Source: Heligmosomoides polygyrus polygyrus
Taxonomy: Eukaryota > Nematoda > Chromadorea > Rhabditida > Heligmosomidae
Length of the DNA: 64,000 nucleotides
Direction: 5' to 3'
Assembly: GCA_947396885.1 (NCBI GenBank)
Contig: OX377204.1
Location: 25,427,706 to 25,491,705, forward strand
Part shown: positions 23,112 through 33,558 of the stretch, piece by piece
Layout: each line of letters begins with the position of its first letter
How positions within the stretch are numbered: the first letter of the stretch is position 1
The notes under the pieces: model-generated
What the model was told of the DNA's origin: nothing
The model's database searches: none
Seen by the model: only the letters and a program-made list of their open reading frames with translations
Program-made: the position numbers and the translations under genes

Positions 23112-23526
23112 ATTCGATCCCCTTTAGGATGTGTCACGCATTCTACTTCTGCGGAATGTCGTAGAGGCAATTTGAATGCGTATTTAACCAATAAAGTGGA
23201 CTGCGGTGATGTACAATAGAATCAGTTAATAATATATGCAAATTACTTAAAACTCTCAGTACTTTAACAGTTCTAAACTCAATGCGCTAGCAACCAAATA
23301 GAATATATAATACAGTATCAAGCGTATACTGCATTTCAAATCACTCAATATTACAACAAGCACAAGTGCAAGACAAGCTGATGTTTTATTTTTCCCAGAC
23401 AAAAGCGACAGCAATCCACCGACCTCGGAAGGATGGAAGGCTTGGCTGGCCTAGGCAGGAAATCCAATCCAAGAACCTGGATCAGGTGCACACCACTGTC
23501 GGTGCCTTCCCCGACTGCGCTACTCC
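23112..23526 (-). repeat. tRNA-derived SINE split by a ~160-bp AT-rich insert
   Basis: The 3' half is at 23112-23215 (GTGTCACGCATTCTACTTCT, TGTCGTAGAGGC) and the 5' half at 23375-23526 (TTTTTCCCAGACAAAAGCGA, ATGGAAGGCTTGGCTGGCCT, CCCCGACTGCGCTAC). Between them 23216-23374 is AT-rich sequence not found in other copies, so it was probably inserted later. The insert has no obvious coding potential. Confidence 0.75.
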
Positions 23527-23529
23527 CTT

Positions 23530-24530
23530 CTACTGGAGATGATGAGTCGTATGCGGGGTGCAGAACGGTGGATAAGGCGTTAACTTTGCGCTTGGGCTTA
23601 GCTCTTCTTCATGGGAAGCACAGTGCCAATTCTGGAAGGGATAGATGGCTTTGGTAATACCATCCGCTGTATGCGTTCAAGCAGAGGCAAACTGCCGCAT
23701 ATATTGCCCTATAACTCCTCTAAACCAAGGCTGGTTGGAGTTTTTTGCTGTTCAATACGCCTCGTTACACAGACGTTTCAATTCGGTCGAATGCGGCATA
23801 GCATATCTTAGCAGTGGATCCTCTCTACTGTCATGAAGGGAATTTGGGAATTGGAAGAGCGTGTTTAGAGGTGTCAGAATCAACGGAGTGATAGCAAGCA
23901 ACTGTAGCCGCGGATTCGATGGCATAGCCTTCTTTTCCGCAAGTATCAGAAGGCGCTGCTCAACTGGAAGACCAGTCATTTGGTTCTGGAACCCTCGGCT
24001 GTGGGGCCATGTTGTCCTGGATGGGCTCGGATTTGAACTCTGTTTATGACGCGCTCAAGTACATGCCTGCGTTGCCTACATGCTGAGGACAGCCTGAAGT
24101 TTTCTAGCGGATGTCTCGCCTCAGGCGCCTCAAGTGCTTTCAATGCCTGCCGTCTTCATCCCACACCCACCCTTGCATAGGGAGGCTGGTCGACGAGCGC
24201 TTGTGGGAGTCAATCACGGCGACTGCCGATTCGATAAGCTGGGATGTCCTCCCACACGTTTATTTCCCTTCGTGGCGCGTTATATATAGCCTCTATTAAC
24301 CAATTCTAAGACGGGTAGGACCTACACATGACCAAGGGCGCCCTCGCTACCCCAGGGAGCGGCTGTCAGATGCGCTGGAGGAAGCACTTTTGACGCTGCC
24401 ATGACTTGTTGAAAACATAGATGATGAGGAGGCATGTGCGCATTACTAGCGAACAGTTTTTTGAGGGATTTCAGTTTAATCATAGTAGAAATTTTGTATT
24501 ATAAATTTTATTTACAAATAACTAGGAGCC
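23530..24530. other. Coding-relic-like stretch, unidentified
   Basis: Several short frames look protein-like (for example RLVDERLWESITATADSISW at 24180-24240 and YPRERLSDALEEALLTLP ending at 24402) but are separated by stops and frameshifts. They may be remains of one unidentified retroelement or gene. The PRERLS piece resembles one at 4190. Confidence 0.25.
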
Positions 24531-24532
24531 AA

Positions 24533-24832
24533 TAAAGGATGTAGGATAAAGGACGGTGTTACTCAAGCCCTTTTGAGATGCGCCACGCATTCTAGTTCTA
24601 CGAGATATCGTGGAGGCGATTTGAATACATATTTGTTCATTTAATGACCTGCGGTGGTCAGCCGATGAACAAGTCAGCGCTTTACCCTTCACAGACGAGT
24701 TTGGTACCATTTCACCGACCACGGAGGGATGACGAGCTTGGTTGGCCTGGGCGAGAAATCCGAACCAGGAACCTGGTATCGGATGTACGCGACAGCCGGC
24801 ACCTCCTCCGACTGCGCTATACGCGCCTTTAG
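24533..24832 (-). repeat. tRNA-derived SINE, full length, best minus-strand copy
   Basis: The copy runs from its 3' tail (AAAGGATGTAGGATAAAGGA, the complement of repeated TTTATCC) to its 5' end (CTCCTCCGACTGCGCTATAC). Between lie GAGATGCGCCACGCATTCTA, GATGAACAAGTCAGCGCTTT, CACGGAGGGATGACGAGCTT and CCGAACCAGGAACCTGGTAT. Length is about 300 bp. It gives the clearest view of the whole unit: tRNA-like head, unique body, and a short TTTATCC-type tail. Confidence 0.85.
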
Positions 24833-24834
24833 GA

Positions 24835-25910
24835 GCCAATACACTGCGAATAATGAACACAAGCATCTTCTTCCAAAAATTTGAATTAACTCAAGCCTCA
24901 TGGGAATTTTGCTTTATCCAGGAACTTTGTTGTAATTGAGAGCCTATTATTTAATATTTTCCTTTTGCGGATGGATGTCGTCAACAAATTTTGCCAGTGT
25001 TCAAGCTTCTCAACTAGAAACGAAATGCCGAGGGGATGTGACACGGTGGAGAACCCGTGGAATAGGCTCCTTAAGCATTAGAGACTGCAAAAGAGAGTTT
25101 CTCTATTCTATCAAGCTGCTGTTTATAGTGATATCCAAAATGCTCATAATTTTGTTAGTGTTAATTACTTGAAGCTAATATTTTTCTTTGATCGTCACTA
25201 TTTTTCTTTTGTTCGGTTTCACATCCTTCAGGTGTGCAATAAAAGAAAGAAAGAAAGAAAGAATGAATGAATGAATGAATGAATAACGCGCTATTATCTT
25301 ACTAGGAAGAGCAGTGCTGCCGAATTAATAAGCAATAAACAAATGAACAAATCCTCTATGCGCACTTTTTTGGAACTGAAAAAAGGAAGGCGGGAATCTT
25401 ACTCTTCTTGCCATCGCATACGGAGGACCTCATGCATTCGAATATGTAGGGTCATGACATGTGAAGCGGCGTGAAGAATTAGCTTCCTTTCTAAAGCAAT
25501 CGAGAAGTCTTCGCTTGGAGCTACTGCTGACGGAGATGAATATAGAGGCGCACTACTTCGGTGATTCCTTGCTTGTAGACACGCGCTGTTGTCAAGAAAA
25601 AAAAACAGCGCGGTGCACTTTAGCTTTCTTGATGCTAAGTGGATCAGAGGGTGCAACGCAGCCCTACATGAAATTTTGTGTCGCGCGAAATTAAAATGTT
25701 ATACGGATCTGGTGTGTTCCATCCCTATGACGATCTGAGCTGAACCACATCTGATGTTACGGGGCATTCATACGTCTTTTTAGCAAGGCGGATAACCACT
25801 CTATACAAGATTACTTCCCCTGAGCCACATTGCGCCATTTTGTATTCGCATCTTTTTTTTTTTTGAAAGCGCAAATGAAACAGTTGTAGACGAACTCCTT
25901 GCTTTGCATA
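24835..25910. other. Stretch without recognised genes
   Basis: Includes a GAAA/GAAT microsatellite (25238-25285). A 77-codon plus frame at 25461-25694 is moderately protein-like (RREELASFLKQSRSLRLELL) but unsupported. Confidence 0.35.
25238..25285. repeat. (GAAA)n(GAAT)n simple repeat
   Basis: Four GAAA units followed by about five GAAT units after AATAAAAGAAAG. It could be the tail of a decayed retroposon. Confidence 0.85.
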
Positions 25911-25913
25911 CCA

Positions 25914-26937
25914 GGCCAGATTCATCAACCGCTTGCCGGTCGGTAACGGGGTTTCGCTTATCGTGTCCATTTCTCTGTGCATCACTTACTATTAGGTTGG
26001 CAACTAATTTCGTGGACTCTCAAGAATCTTCAGCAAAAGTATTTATTAACAAATAACAAATGACAATCCTTAATCAAAATAAGATCCCTCGGAACACAGA
26101 AGTGCTACCCATACATCAGGTAGCTGGTCTATCCCACGGCCATAGAATTATTGTGCTTTTAAGGCCAAGAATCTTTGGAGGTGCATTTGGACCCGGTCCA
26201 CATTATTAAATCGTCTTCCAACCAAGAAGTACTGCACCGAACTAAAAATGTGGTAGTCGCTCGGCGCAAGATCTGGGCTGTAAGGTGGATGAGTTTGACG
26301 CTCCCAGTCAAGGTCTTCTATTTTTTGAGGCGTCCGGTTAGCTACGTTCTCTCCGTTTGGGGGTGTCAAGAAAGTATTAACTTCTAGGAGCTCGTCAAGA
26401 ACGGTTTCGGCATTAATGCTGTAATCTACTCTTCTCACCCTGGCCGTGCGTAGGCTGAACTCCGCTGGAATCGGTTCAGACAGATTTTCAGGAGCGGAAT
26501 TATCTATCAGCAAGATAACGCCAGATCACACGACACGAATCGGGAGCTTCAAAAAATCGAAGACCTTAGCTGGGAGCGTCTAACTCACCCACCTTACAGC
26601 AGAGGCTGTGCGCCAAATGACTAGCACCTTTATAGCTCGGTGCAGCACTTCTTGGTTGGAGGACGACCTATTAATTTGGACCATGTCAAAATGCACCTCC
26701 AAGGATTCTTGGCTTCGGAACCACAAGAATTCTACAGCTGTGGGATGGGCCAGGTAGCTGATAAATGGCAATCAGTCCCGCGTTCCAACAGATCTTACTT
26801 TGTTTGAAAACTGTTATTTGTTATTTGTTTATGAACACTTTTGTTAAAGGCGCTTGAGAGACCACGAAATTAGTTGAAAACCTAATATATACATAGTCGT
26901 GAATCCGCGTGAGATGGTATTGTTGATGAATCTGGCC
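25914..26937. mobile_element. Short TIR element (GGCCAGATTCATCAAC ends) hosting a mariner-derived insert
   Basis: The left end GGCCAGATTCATCAACCGC at 25914 and the right end (GTTGATGAATCTGGCC ending at 26937) are inverted repeats. The trinucleotide CCA flanks both sides (25911-25913 and 26938-26940), consistent with a 3-bp target duplication. Without the nested mariner derivative (25992-26885) the element would be only about 130 bp, a MITE. Similar ends occur at 33559 and 38854. Confidence 0.65.
25992..26885. mobile_element. Mariner-derived foldback: two mariner 3' ends in inverted orientation
   Basis: Both termini read TTAGGTT..CAACTAATTTCG and TA lies immediately outside on both sides (25990-25991, 26886-26887), the mariner hallmark. 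The left arm read on the minus strand encodes HPPYSPDLAPSDYHIFSSVQ, the region of the third catalytic Asp; the right arm read on the plus strand encodes the same region again (YSSVQHFLVGGRPINLDHV). The two arms of about 340 bp (25992-26330 and 26540-26885) are therefore inverted copies of a mariner 3' end, joined through a spacer of about 210 bp. A minus frame of 121 codons (26513-26148) runs through the left arm. N-terminal and first catalytic parts are missing, so it is non-autonomous. Confidence 0.75.
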
Positions 26938-26939
26938 CC

Positions 26940-27172
26940 AGGACGGTAATGGTATTGATCACTGATAATGGTATTCATCACTACATTGCTATTGACTTTC
27001 TGTTAAATTCTTTTCAGAAGTTACAGTGGAAGCGGGTTAAGTTACATTTAATTACAGTTACAGATGAATCGGATCATTCCAAAACACCGGCCCTATTGGA
27101 TAACCACCAGAGTATTTTATCAGAGCAAAGTAATTTACTAGCGCATCTTTTTCTCACCGTATAAGCGCTCAG
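26940..27172. other. Short unassigned stretch
   Basis: A small local duplication (GGTATTGATCACTGATAATG, GGTATTCATCACTACATTG) is seen. It may be the upstream part of the LINE fragment that follows. Confidence 0.3.
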
Positions 27173-27705
27173 TTATCGAGAAGTTAGAAAAGGTTCAGAA
27201 CAGCTTTACAAGAAAGCTAATGATCCGAATGCTTGGTTTCCTGTACGATCAAATACCCTCAAGCGCAGAACGAAATGCAAAGCTCGGCTTACAAAAATCA
27301 TCAACAAGAAGGAAGGCCAATGACTTGTTGTTATACAAGGTTTTCTTCGGTAAATCTGGAATCAAGCTGGAGGACTTGTTCTCAGTGAGAAATTCTTCTA
27401 CCAGGGATGAGTCAGGAAAACACAGGTTAATTCCGCAAGACACAACTGTCGCCGGTATTTCTGCGTCAGTAGGACACTGCCTTTATTCGAAAGGCTCCTA
27501 AAAAACTCCTCTGCTATCCTTAGCTACAACAACTTCAGGAGTCATGCACTTTCTCTGCTCGAGTGATACTTTATTCCGTCCTCGTTCTTGCGCAGGCTTC
27601 ATTCTTCTTCTTTCTTTTCACTTCCTACGTTTTATGGCTGTTCTGTAAGTCTGAGTCCATATAACATAAGTGTAAGCTTATGTAATAAATAAATATATAA
27701 GTATA
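27173..27705 (+). mobile_element. CR1-like LINE, 3' end fragment
   Basis: The frame from 27173 encodes IEKLEKVQNSFTRKLMIRML, then LGLQKSSTRRKANDLLLYKV and FFGKSGIKLEDLF. This is the pattern that follows the reverse transcriptase in CR1/Jockey-type LINEs (IEKVQ..FT+..., LGL.SL..RR...DL...YK...G). It ends at 27501 and is followed by about 200 bp of 3' UTR and an A-rich tail (AATAAATAAATATATAAG). 5' truncation is typical of LINE copies. It is related to, but clearly diverged from, the element at 51.5 kb. Confidence 0.7.
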
Positions 27706-27709
27706 TCTT

Positions 27710-29200
27710 GCTGGACTCGTCAAGATGATTACTAACCATAAGCTACAGCCGCCTATCAGCTATAAAAGCTGAAATGTAAGATATTAGTGTCGAGAACGTC
27801 TCATAGGTGTAATTGGGTATACTCTCGGATTTCTACATACATGGTGATCAATGCGATGGTTTGGCTGCTTCTCCATGAATATTTTTTTAAAGGAGGAGCG
27901 CTCGAGAGTTCTTACAATGAAGTACGGAAAGCACCAGATGATGTTGATTCGCAAAAGAATGAAGGTACGTCTTCAATTCGAGCCATTTCTTAGAGACATT
28001 CTTCCCGTCTTCAGAACTATAATTTTTTCTCATTATTATTAACTAGCATTAAAAATGAACAACCATGAAGAGATAAACGACCGTCGCTATTCCCTTAGTC
28101 ACTTGATTATTCTGTAGAAGCTTTCTGATGTGTGTCTTCCAAGGTTATGAACCTTTAAAAACGTTCGAATGAATTTGGTTCCAGATCGAAAATTGGATCG
28201 ACGCCGAGGTGACAAAGTTATTCAACGGCAATGATAATAATGTGAGTTTCGAGATACCATTGGTTTTGTTGGAAAGTTTTGGGAGTTGGGTTGGTTTAAG
28301 CGCTGATAGCAATCTAAAATGGTGAAACTGCTGGAAACATTTCAAGATAACATCAGCCACCAAAATAACACTGAGGAAGAATACCGTGCATTTTACAACA
28401 AAAAATGTTCAAAGTAGTTGAGCAGTGAAAATTACATATTGAAATTTGTTATTTAAATATTCGATGGCTTGTCTACGCCTTTTCTGTCACCTCGCGAATG
28501 GGTCACTCCTCTATGCAATTTTAATAGAACTTAAGCCACTTCACTCCCACTGGGTTATCGATTGTCATTTCAACTTAAAATGAGGGCGGCGTATGTTCAA
28601 TGAATTAAATGTTATCCAGAAATTGCTAGGGATTAACAACTGCAAACAGGTTCAAATGAGACACTCCGCCTGGGGCTGCTTGATGGAAAGGGCCGCATGT
28701 TCCAGGACAATGCATTCTTGAAAAAAAAATATAAAGCTGACGAAAACCGTCCCTTTAGAACTGCGTAGTTATGGATAGACATCATCCAGTCCCGAGTCTC
28801 GTACGATGTGTAGTGGCGGATTCGACACGCCTTATTACTGGCATTCAAATTTAATAGTTAAACGGGGTTAGTACATAACAAGACATCAAGGAGGTAGCAG
28901 GCAAAGGGAAACGGCAAGTATTGCTTGGCGAGCGGGGTGGCCACTCTTTTATATTGGGTTGGAAACTAAGTCCCGTCAGATTTTAACATTACATTCTGAA
29001 TTTAGCTGAAAGCCTTTCGCACAATGTTGTGTATATTCCTCTCGAGAGAGGGTTTGTTCCATTTCTTCGTTTTGATTCTTGTCAAGTTTTATGTCAATAA
29101 AGAGAAAGGCCAGAAAAAAGAAAAATAACCTTCGCTAAAAGCTCCGTCTCTCTGCTTACGTTGAGATTTGAAATAGCTATATAACAAAACATATGCTGTG
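27710..29200. other. Stretch without recognised genes
   Basis: AT-rich. No repeat recognised and no open frame with splice support. Confidence 0.4.
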
Positions 29201-29205
29201 ATAGA

Positions 29206-29275
29206 CGACATGGAGTGGAGTGCATGGCGTATCCCAAACAGAGCTTAATCAATCCGACTCTAATAGTTTTTTTTA
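29206..29275 (+). repeat. tRNA-derived SINE, 3' end fragment, tail-to-tail with next copy
   Basis: GACGACATGGAGTGGAGTGC and ATGGCGTATCCCAAACAG are the SINE 3' end in plus orientation. It faces the tail of the minus-strand copy that starts about 10 bp further on. Confidence 0.6.
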
Positions 29276-29284
29276 TGAAGAGCT

Positions 29285-29586
29285 AAAGTATGGTAGGATT
29301 AGGATAAAAAAATGACGAAAAAAAATTGCTCAATCCCTTTTGGGATGCGTTAAACATTCTACTTCTACTGATGTCGTGATGGTATCTTTGAATGCGTATT
29401 TGACCATAAAATGACTTCAGGTGGCCAGCTGATGAACAAGTCAGCGCTTTGTCTATCCCGGACAGGTCTGGTACCAATTCCTAGAGGCCGGAGGGATGGA
29501 TGGCTTGGTTGGCCTCTGCGGAAAATCCGAACCTAGAACCTTGCATGCGACAGCCGGCGCTTCCTCCGACTACGCTATATGCGCGA
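29285..29586 (-). repeat. tRNA-derived SINE, full length
   Basis: Tail (GGTAGGATTAGGATAAAAAA), 3' region (CCCTTTTGGGATGCGTTAAA), body (GCCAGCTGATGAACAAGTCA, TCTGGTACCAATTCC) and head (GCGCTTCCTCCGACTACGCT) are all present in minus orientation. Confidence 0.8.
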
Positions 29587-29764
29587 ATAGATCGAAAATG
29601 TGCTTATAAATGCTACGAAACATATTACACTGCTACTATGGACCACGAACCACGAATAAACTTCCACGGTTGGCACTGAGCAAATGTAAGACCGCTGAGT
29701 GTGTCAAAATGGTCCTCTCTCGGATGCTGCGAAGCTTCCTCCTAAGATTTATCCGAATTTTCAG

Positions 29765-30083
29765 TGGCAGCTTTTTGGGGCCTTGACACTGGCTAAGACT
29801 GAATGCATCAACAGAATGGTTGAAAAAGTTTAATTTAGGGAGTCGAAATTGACGTCGATGTCCTGTTAGACCTGGACACCGTTCCAGCCAAGCGCAAATT
29901 CGTCTTCGTGAGTGCAGTTTTTCTGAACATTCTTCTCCTTATTACGTCGACATCAACCTGCAGATTTATAATGACCCTTCCATCATTTCTTAGGACCACC
30001 TTCAACGGAATCACTGCCCGGCGTCGATGGACAAGATAACGATGTTCTTGGACGAGATGATCGATCAGATCAACACACTCTAA
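29765..30083 (+). CDS. Putative terminal exons of an unknown gene
   Basis: The acceptor CGAATTTTCAG (ends 29764) precedes an open segment encoding WQLFGALTLAKTECINRMVE.. that ends at a TAA at 29831. Overlapping that stop is a second acceptor (TTTAATTTAG, ends 29838) followed by 23 codons (GVEIDVDVLLDLDTVPAKR.., 29839-29907), a GTGAGT donor, an 86-bp intron and an acceptor (ATCATTTCTTAG, ends 29993). A 29-codon terminal exon (DHLQRNHCPASMDKITMFLD.., 29994-30083) then ends at TAA. The last two exons are phase 0 and the reading frame is kept, so I believe this junction. Whether 29765-29833 is an alternative last exon or a chance frame is unclear. No family recognised; no upstream exon found. Confidence 0.4.
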
Positions 30084-30272
30084 TGGGATGCGACGGCACC
30101 CGTTCTTCCGTTCCTCTGTGGCAGATGTCATCTTCTATGCAATATTTGTTGTACAGACACGTGTATAAAGCAAGAGCGACGGATCCGAGACGGCAGTAAA
30201 CTGGGGTGCAGCATATAAAAATACCGCCTGCCATGTGCTCACGTCCGTCGCGGGTCTTCTCTGAATTTCTCG

Positions 30273-30755
30273 CTATTTCTTCTTGTAAAAATGTTTCACT
30301 TTACTATCTTTCATCATCGTAGGTCCCTGCAATGATGTGGTCGAGAAATTATGAATGCATGAGTGCACCTTTCTCCCTCTATCCCTTATACATCCATGAT
30401 GTTCCTTTAAGACAGAATAAATCTTGAGAGAATGTAGATGACACTGATTTTCTTCATGAGGTTTGTCCAGGATTTGACGACGATGGCGATAATAATAGTA
30501 ATAACGAAAGTCCAGAAAGAAAATGAACAAGAATGTGAGACGGACAATAATACCCCTAAACCCGTTGTAGGCAAATGGCAATGTAATTTTAAAAAGAGAG
30601 ATTAGGCGAGTGAAAAACACCTTTAAAATATTGAGCCAGTGCGCCAATTTATCGTGACACTTTGCGAACAATAGGACGCGCAACAGCATGAACAGTTCGG
30701 GTACACCAGCACTGTCGTTTAGGAATTTGTAGAAATCCCAGAGATGACTATTCAT
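30273..30755 (-). CDS. Putative gene, convergent with the preceding one; unknown product
   Basis: The minus strand is open for 160 codons from an ATG at 30755. The first 45 codons look like real protein (MNSHLWDFYKFLNDSAGVPE, then LFMLLRVLLFAKCHDKLAHW and LNILK) and end at a GTG donor-like site at 30620. The middle is low-complexity and Tyr/Phe-rich. The last 17 codons follow an acceptor (CCACATCATTGCAG) at 30327 and read GPTMMKDSKVKHFYKKK, then TAG at 30275. The two ends are both phase 0, so either a 294-bp intron is removed (62 residues) or the whole frame is used. AG at 30748 in the minus sense may be an acceptor, making this an internal exon. Function unknown. Confidence 0.35.
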   Translation of the reverse strand: MNSHLWDFYKFLNDSAGVPELFMLLRVLLFAKCHDKLAHWLNILKVFFTRLISLFKITLPFAYNGFRGIIVRLTFLFIFFLDFRYYYYYRHRRQILDKPHEENQCHLHSLKIYSVLKEHHGCIRDRGRKVHSCIHNFSTTSLQGPTMMKDSKVKHFYKKK

Positions 30756-30759
30756 AAAG

Positions 30760-30974
30760 AAAGTGGCGCTAATTAGAGACTAATATAAATACACGAAGAT
30801 TGATCACGATTAGCTGTCAATAGAGAAATCACGCACAGGAATACAAATTGTGTAAGATTAATATAAATCCAGGTTACAGCGTACATCGACTTCCGTCAAC
30901 TTCACGTAAGGTTCCGTCAACTTCACGTATGTACACCTCCCTGCAAAATTAGACTTCCACTTCCTGAACTAACC
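30760..30974. other. Intergenic stretch with a short tandem repeat
   Basis: TTCCGTCAACTTCACGTA occurs twice in tandem at about 30891-30928. It could hold an upstream exon or promoter of the following gene; nothing clear. Confidence 0.4.
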
Positions 30975-32549
30975 TTGAGTAGCCAGGCTACTCCTGAAAG
31001 GCACAAGTATGTCACCAACTTGTTTCTCACCAGCGAAAATATCTATATGAGGATCCTCGGCAGGAAACCCAATCAGATCAAAATACCAGGAAGCTTTCCG
31101 AAATTAGAAAAAGTGGACTGGTTCAAAATTATAGGTCCACTTGGGATTTTTGGGATTTATTCGCCCGCAAAGTTTTTTCCACGCAAATTGTGGTTTAAAT
31201 AGATCAACAACGCAACGGGAAGCATACTTTTCTCCACCTGATAGAATGCCCAGGTGCACTTTTTACATATTAGGATGTCCAGAAAGCATCTGCAGAAATA
31301 CGACAATTTTTTCAAAGTAACACAATATTTTATCAACATTTTATTAACAAACCAAATAATTTCCATCAACACTGACTGCCCTCCGCCAAGGTTCCACAAG
31401 ACTTCGAATTCCTATGGCGTAGAAATCCGATGACTTGGAGGCGAAAAAACTAGGAGGTCATTTTCGAAGTGTTCACGATCTTCATAACGCTTCCGTTCCG
31501 GATGGTGCTGAAAAGGTGGTAGTCACTTGGGGCCAGATCTGGGCTGTACGGTGGATGCGACAGAACTTTCCACCCGAGTTCCAGAATTTTTTGAGAAGTC
31601 GTCTTCGCGATCGATGTGTGGGCGCGTTATCGCGCTGCAAGCGAACTTTGTCGAGCCTGGGCTGTTCCTTGCGCATCTTGTCGACCAGTCTCTGCAGCTG
31701 GAAAGCGTAGACCTCGGCAGTGAGCGTGCTGTTGTCAGGCAGCAGCTCGAAAAGATAGACTCCATAAACTCCCCACCAGACCTCAGATGACTTTCCTCGC
31801 CTGAATTTCACCTTTTACGAAAGGTTTCGGCACTTCGTAGCGATCACAGACCTTTACGAGCGAGGATAGATGACGTAGAGGATAAAAATTTTCATGTCCT
31901 GTGACGATGGTATCCAACCAGTTGAAGGTGCCACTTCGAGAGAGCAGTTGAGTGCATATGTCCAGACGTCTTCGACGGTTGCCGGATAGACAGTTCGGCC
32001 ATCGTACAGTGAAATAGGCAAAAAAGACGGAGCTGGATATGTTATGCAGATACAACAGGATGGTGTCCTTATATAGCGCTCATGTTGAAATCTTCAGATC
32101 ATTCTAGGAAAAATCTGGAGTATTGCGAAATTTTCTGCAGACACTTTCTGGACACCTTAATACTTATAATCAAGCTAAAGTTGATGCTCTTCACTCACCC
32201 TTCTTTTAGACAGGAATATCGCGGCTCAACTAGAGCGGTCTCACAACTGCTTCAACCACTACCTGAAGGACACGGAAGTCTGCAAAGAAAAGAAAAACAG
32301 AGCTGGTTATCGTTTGGTCCGGGTGACTTCCAACAGCACCAGTCCGCGAACGGCCCATAGGTTACGTTGCCTACATCTCTCTTTATCGAGTTAAACCATA
32401 CTACGCTCAATAACTGCAGTCCACTAAATTTTCATAAAATTGTGAAGCAGCTTCTTCTTGACAGCTCGACAAAAGGCTCCCAGGCTCAAGTTCTCCGTTA
32501 TGGACATGAGAACGGATTGAGAAAGTTGATATGCATGCAGCTAGCATGA
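30975..32549 (+). CDS. Putative spliced gene, unknown product, with a mariner in an intron
   Basis: Three segments fit one plus-strand transcript. Segment A (30975 to about 31131) is open and protein-like: ATPERHKYVTNLFLTSENIY, then GSFPKLEKVDWFKI, ending at a weak GTCCAC donor in phase 1. Exon B (32210-32360) follows the acceptor CCCTTCTTTTAG and reads RNIAAQLERSHNCFNHYLKD, then TEVCKEKKNRAGYRLVRVTS. Exon C (32420-32549) follows ATAACTGCAG and reads PLNFHKIVKQLLLDSSTKGS, then QAQVLRYGHENGLRKLICMQ to a TGA. B to C is phase-matched across a 59-bp intron, a normal nematode size, and is the strongest junction. The A-B intron would contain the mariner at 31270-32160. The B-C part has two Cys and no recognised domain. 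Start codon and upstream exons are not identified. Confidence 0.45.
31270..32160 (-). mobile_element. Mariner element, N-terminally deleted, inside a probable intron
   Basis: Terminal inverted repeats TTAGGATGTCCAGAAAGC (left) and the complement of CTTTCTGGACACCTTAA (right) are flanked by TA on both sides (31268-31269, 32161-32162). The transposase is on the minus strand. After MAELS the next roughly 100 residues of the DNA-binding domain are deleted, and the frame resumes at RRRLDICTQLLSRSGTFNWL. Later parts include EVWWGVYGVYLFELLPDNST and LQRDNAPTHRSRRRLLKKFW (second Asp). Two frames are needed (32055-31783 and 31811-31482). The first catalytic Asp has become His (TGHENF). About 890 bp against a usual 1.25-1.3 kb; non-autonomous. 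Same family as 57686-58850. Confidence 0.85.
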
Positions 32550-32554
32550 CATGC

Positions 32555-33140
32555 AAGAAAAAGGTATACTTTGCCGTTAAGGTGCTGTTTTCAGGCAAAA
32601 AGAAGTGGAGTCTTAAGGTGACCTATGTACGGGAATAGACACTACTGGATAGGCCCGAGGAGAACGGAACAAATGTTCTCCAGGCTTTGGCGGTGGAAGT
32701 CTTTTCTGCCATATCTGAGAAGATTACGCAGGCATAGCCTTGTTTCTCAGCAAGGTAATCCATGCACGTAGTATTCATACACGTATGACGACTGGTTGGC
32801 TTAATATTTGTGGAGTGGAATTTCTATGGAGGCTCAGTTGACCTTAACCCGGTAGAGAAATTGTGGCGCATACTTGTACACAAAGTGCTCAAAATGGAGC
32901 CACTTACTCCTCGCCATATGTTTTTGTATTTATTTTTAAGGAATGCCATATTGATGCATGGCTAGTGTACGCAGACTGATACTGATATACTTATTGATAG
33001 TGTGCCAAAAAATGTTGATATCGTTTACAACAATCGGGTTATTATGAGGTGGACCAATAAATTTTCACCGGACTACTTCTTCCTTTTTTTAAATAAAAGC
33101 TAGAATACCCCATGGTCCAAAACGCGTTGGAATTGACGTC
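32555..33140. other. 3' flank of the preceding gene, nothing recognised
   Basis: Several stops in all frames; no clear AATAAA close to 32549 and no repeat recognised. Confidence 0.35.
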
Positions 33141-33144
33141 CCGA

Positions 33145-33345
33145 ATAAGTGGAAAGCGCTGCTATACAGAAGCATCCAAACAGTGATTAAGTGGCGACGT
33201 CCTCTATTTGCTCCAAGTCATTGTTTAAGCCAAATACGCGTTTAAATTGCCTGTCTCCATGGTATCCATTAGAAGTAGAGTGCGTACCGAACCCTAGAAA
33301 AGCTTGATTAACGCTCCCCGATATCCTTTCTCCTTACAAGATCAT
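33145..33345 (+). repeat. tRNA-derived SINE, 3' half
   Basis: AAGTGGAAAGCGCTGCTATA, CCAAATACGCGTTTAAATTG and TTAGAAGTAGAGTGCGTACC follow SINE body and 3' order. Confidence 0.6.
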
Positions 33346-33558
33346 TGGCATCATCTCTACGCTTTCGATAGCGCAAACTCAAGGATGACTGTGTAACCGT
33401 TTCGTGAGAAGCACAAAACTGCTGGTTGGACAAGGGCTACTGAGTAGATCTTTGTGATCTTTCCTAAAAAATTGTTTTCTGCTATCAAAATAAAGCTCTG
33501 AAGGAAGACCCAATAGCAGCAGTGTAGATCAAATTCGCGTAACAATTGGATTTCTGCT

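Noticed and set aside
31435..31790. Plus-strand frames at 31.4-31.8 kb
   Set aside because: Antisense shadows of the mariner transposase.
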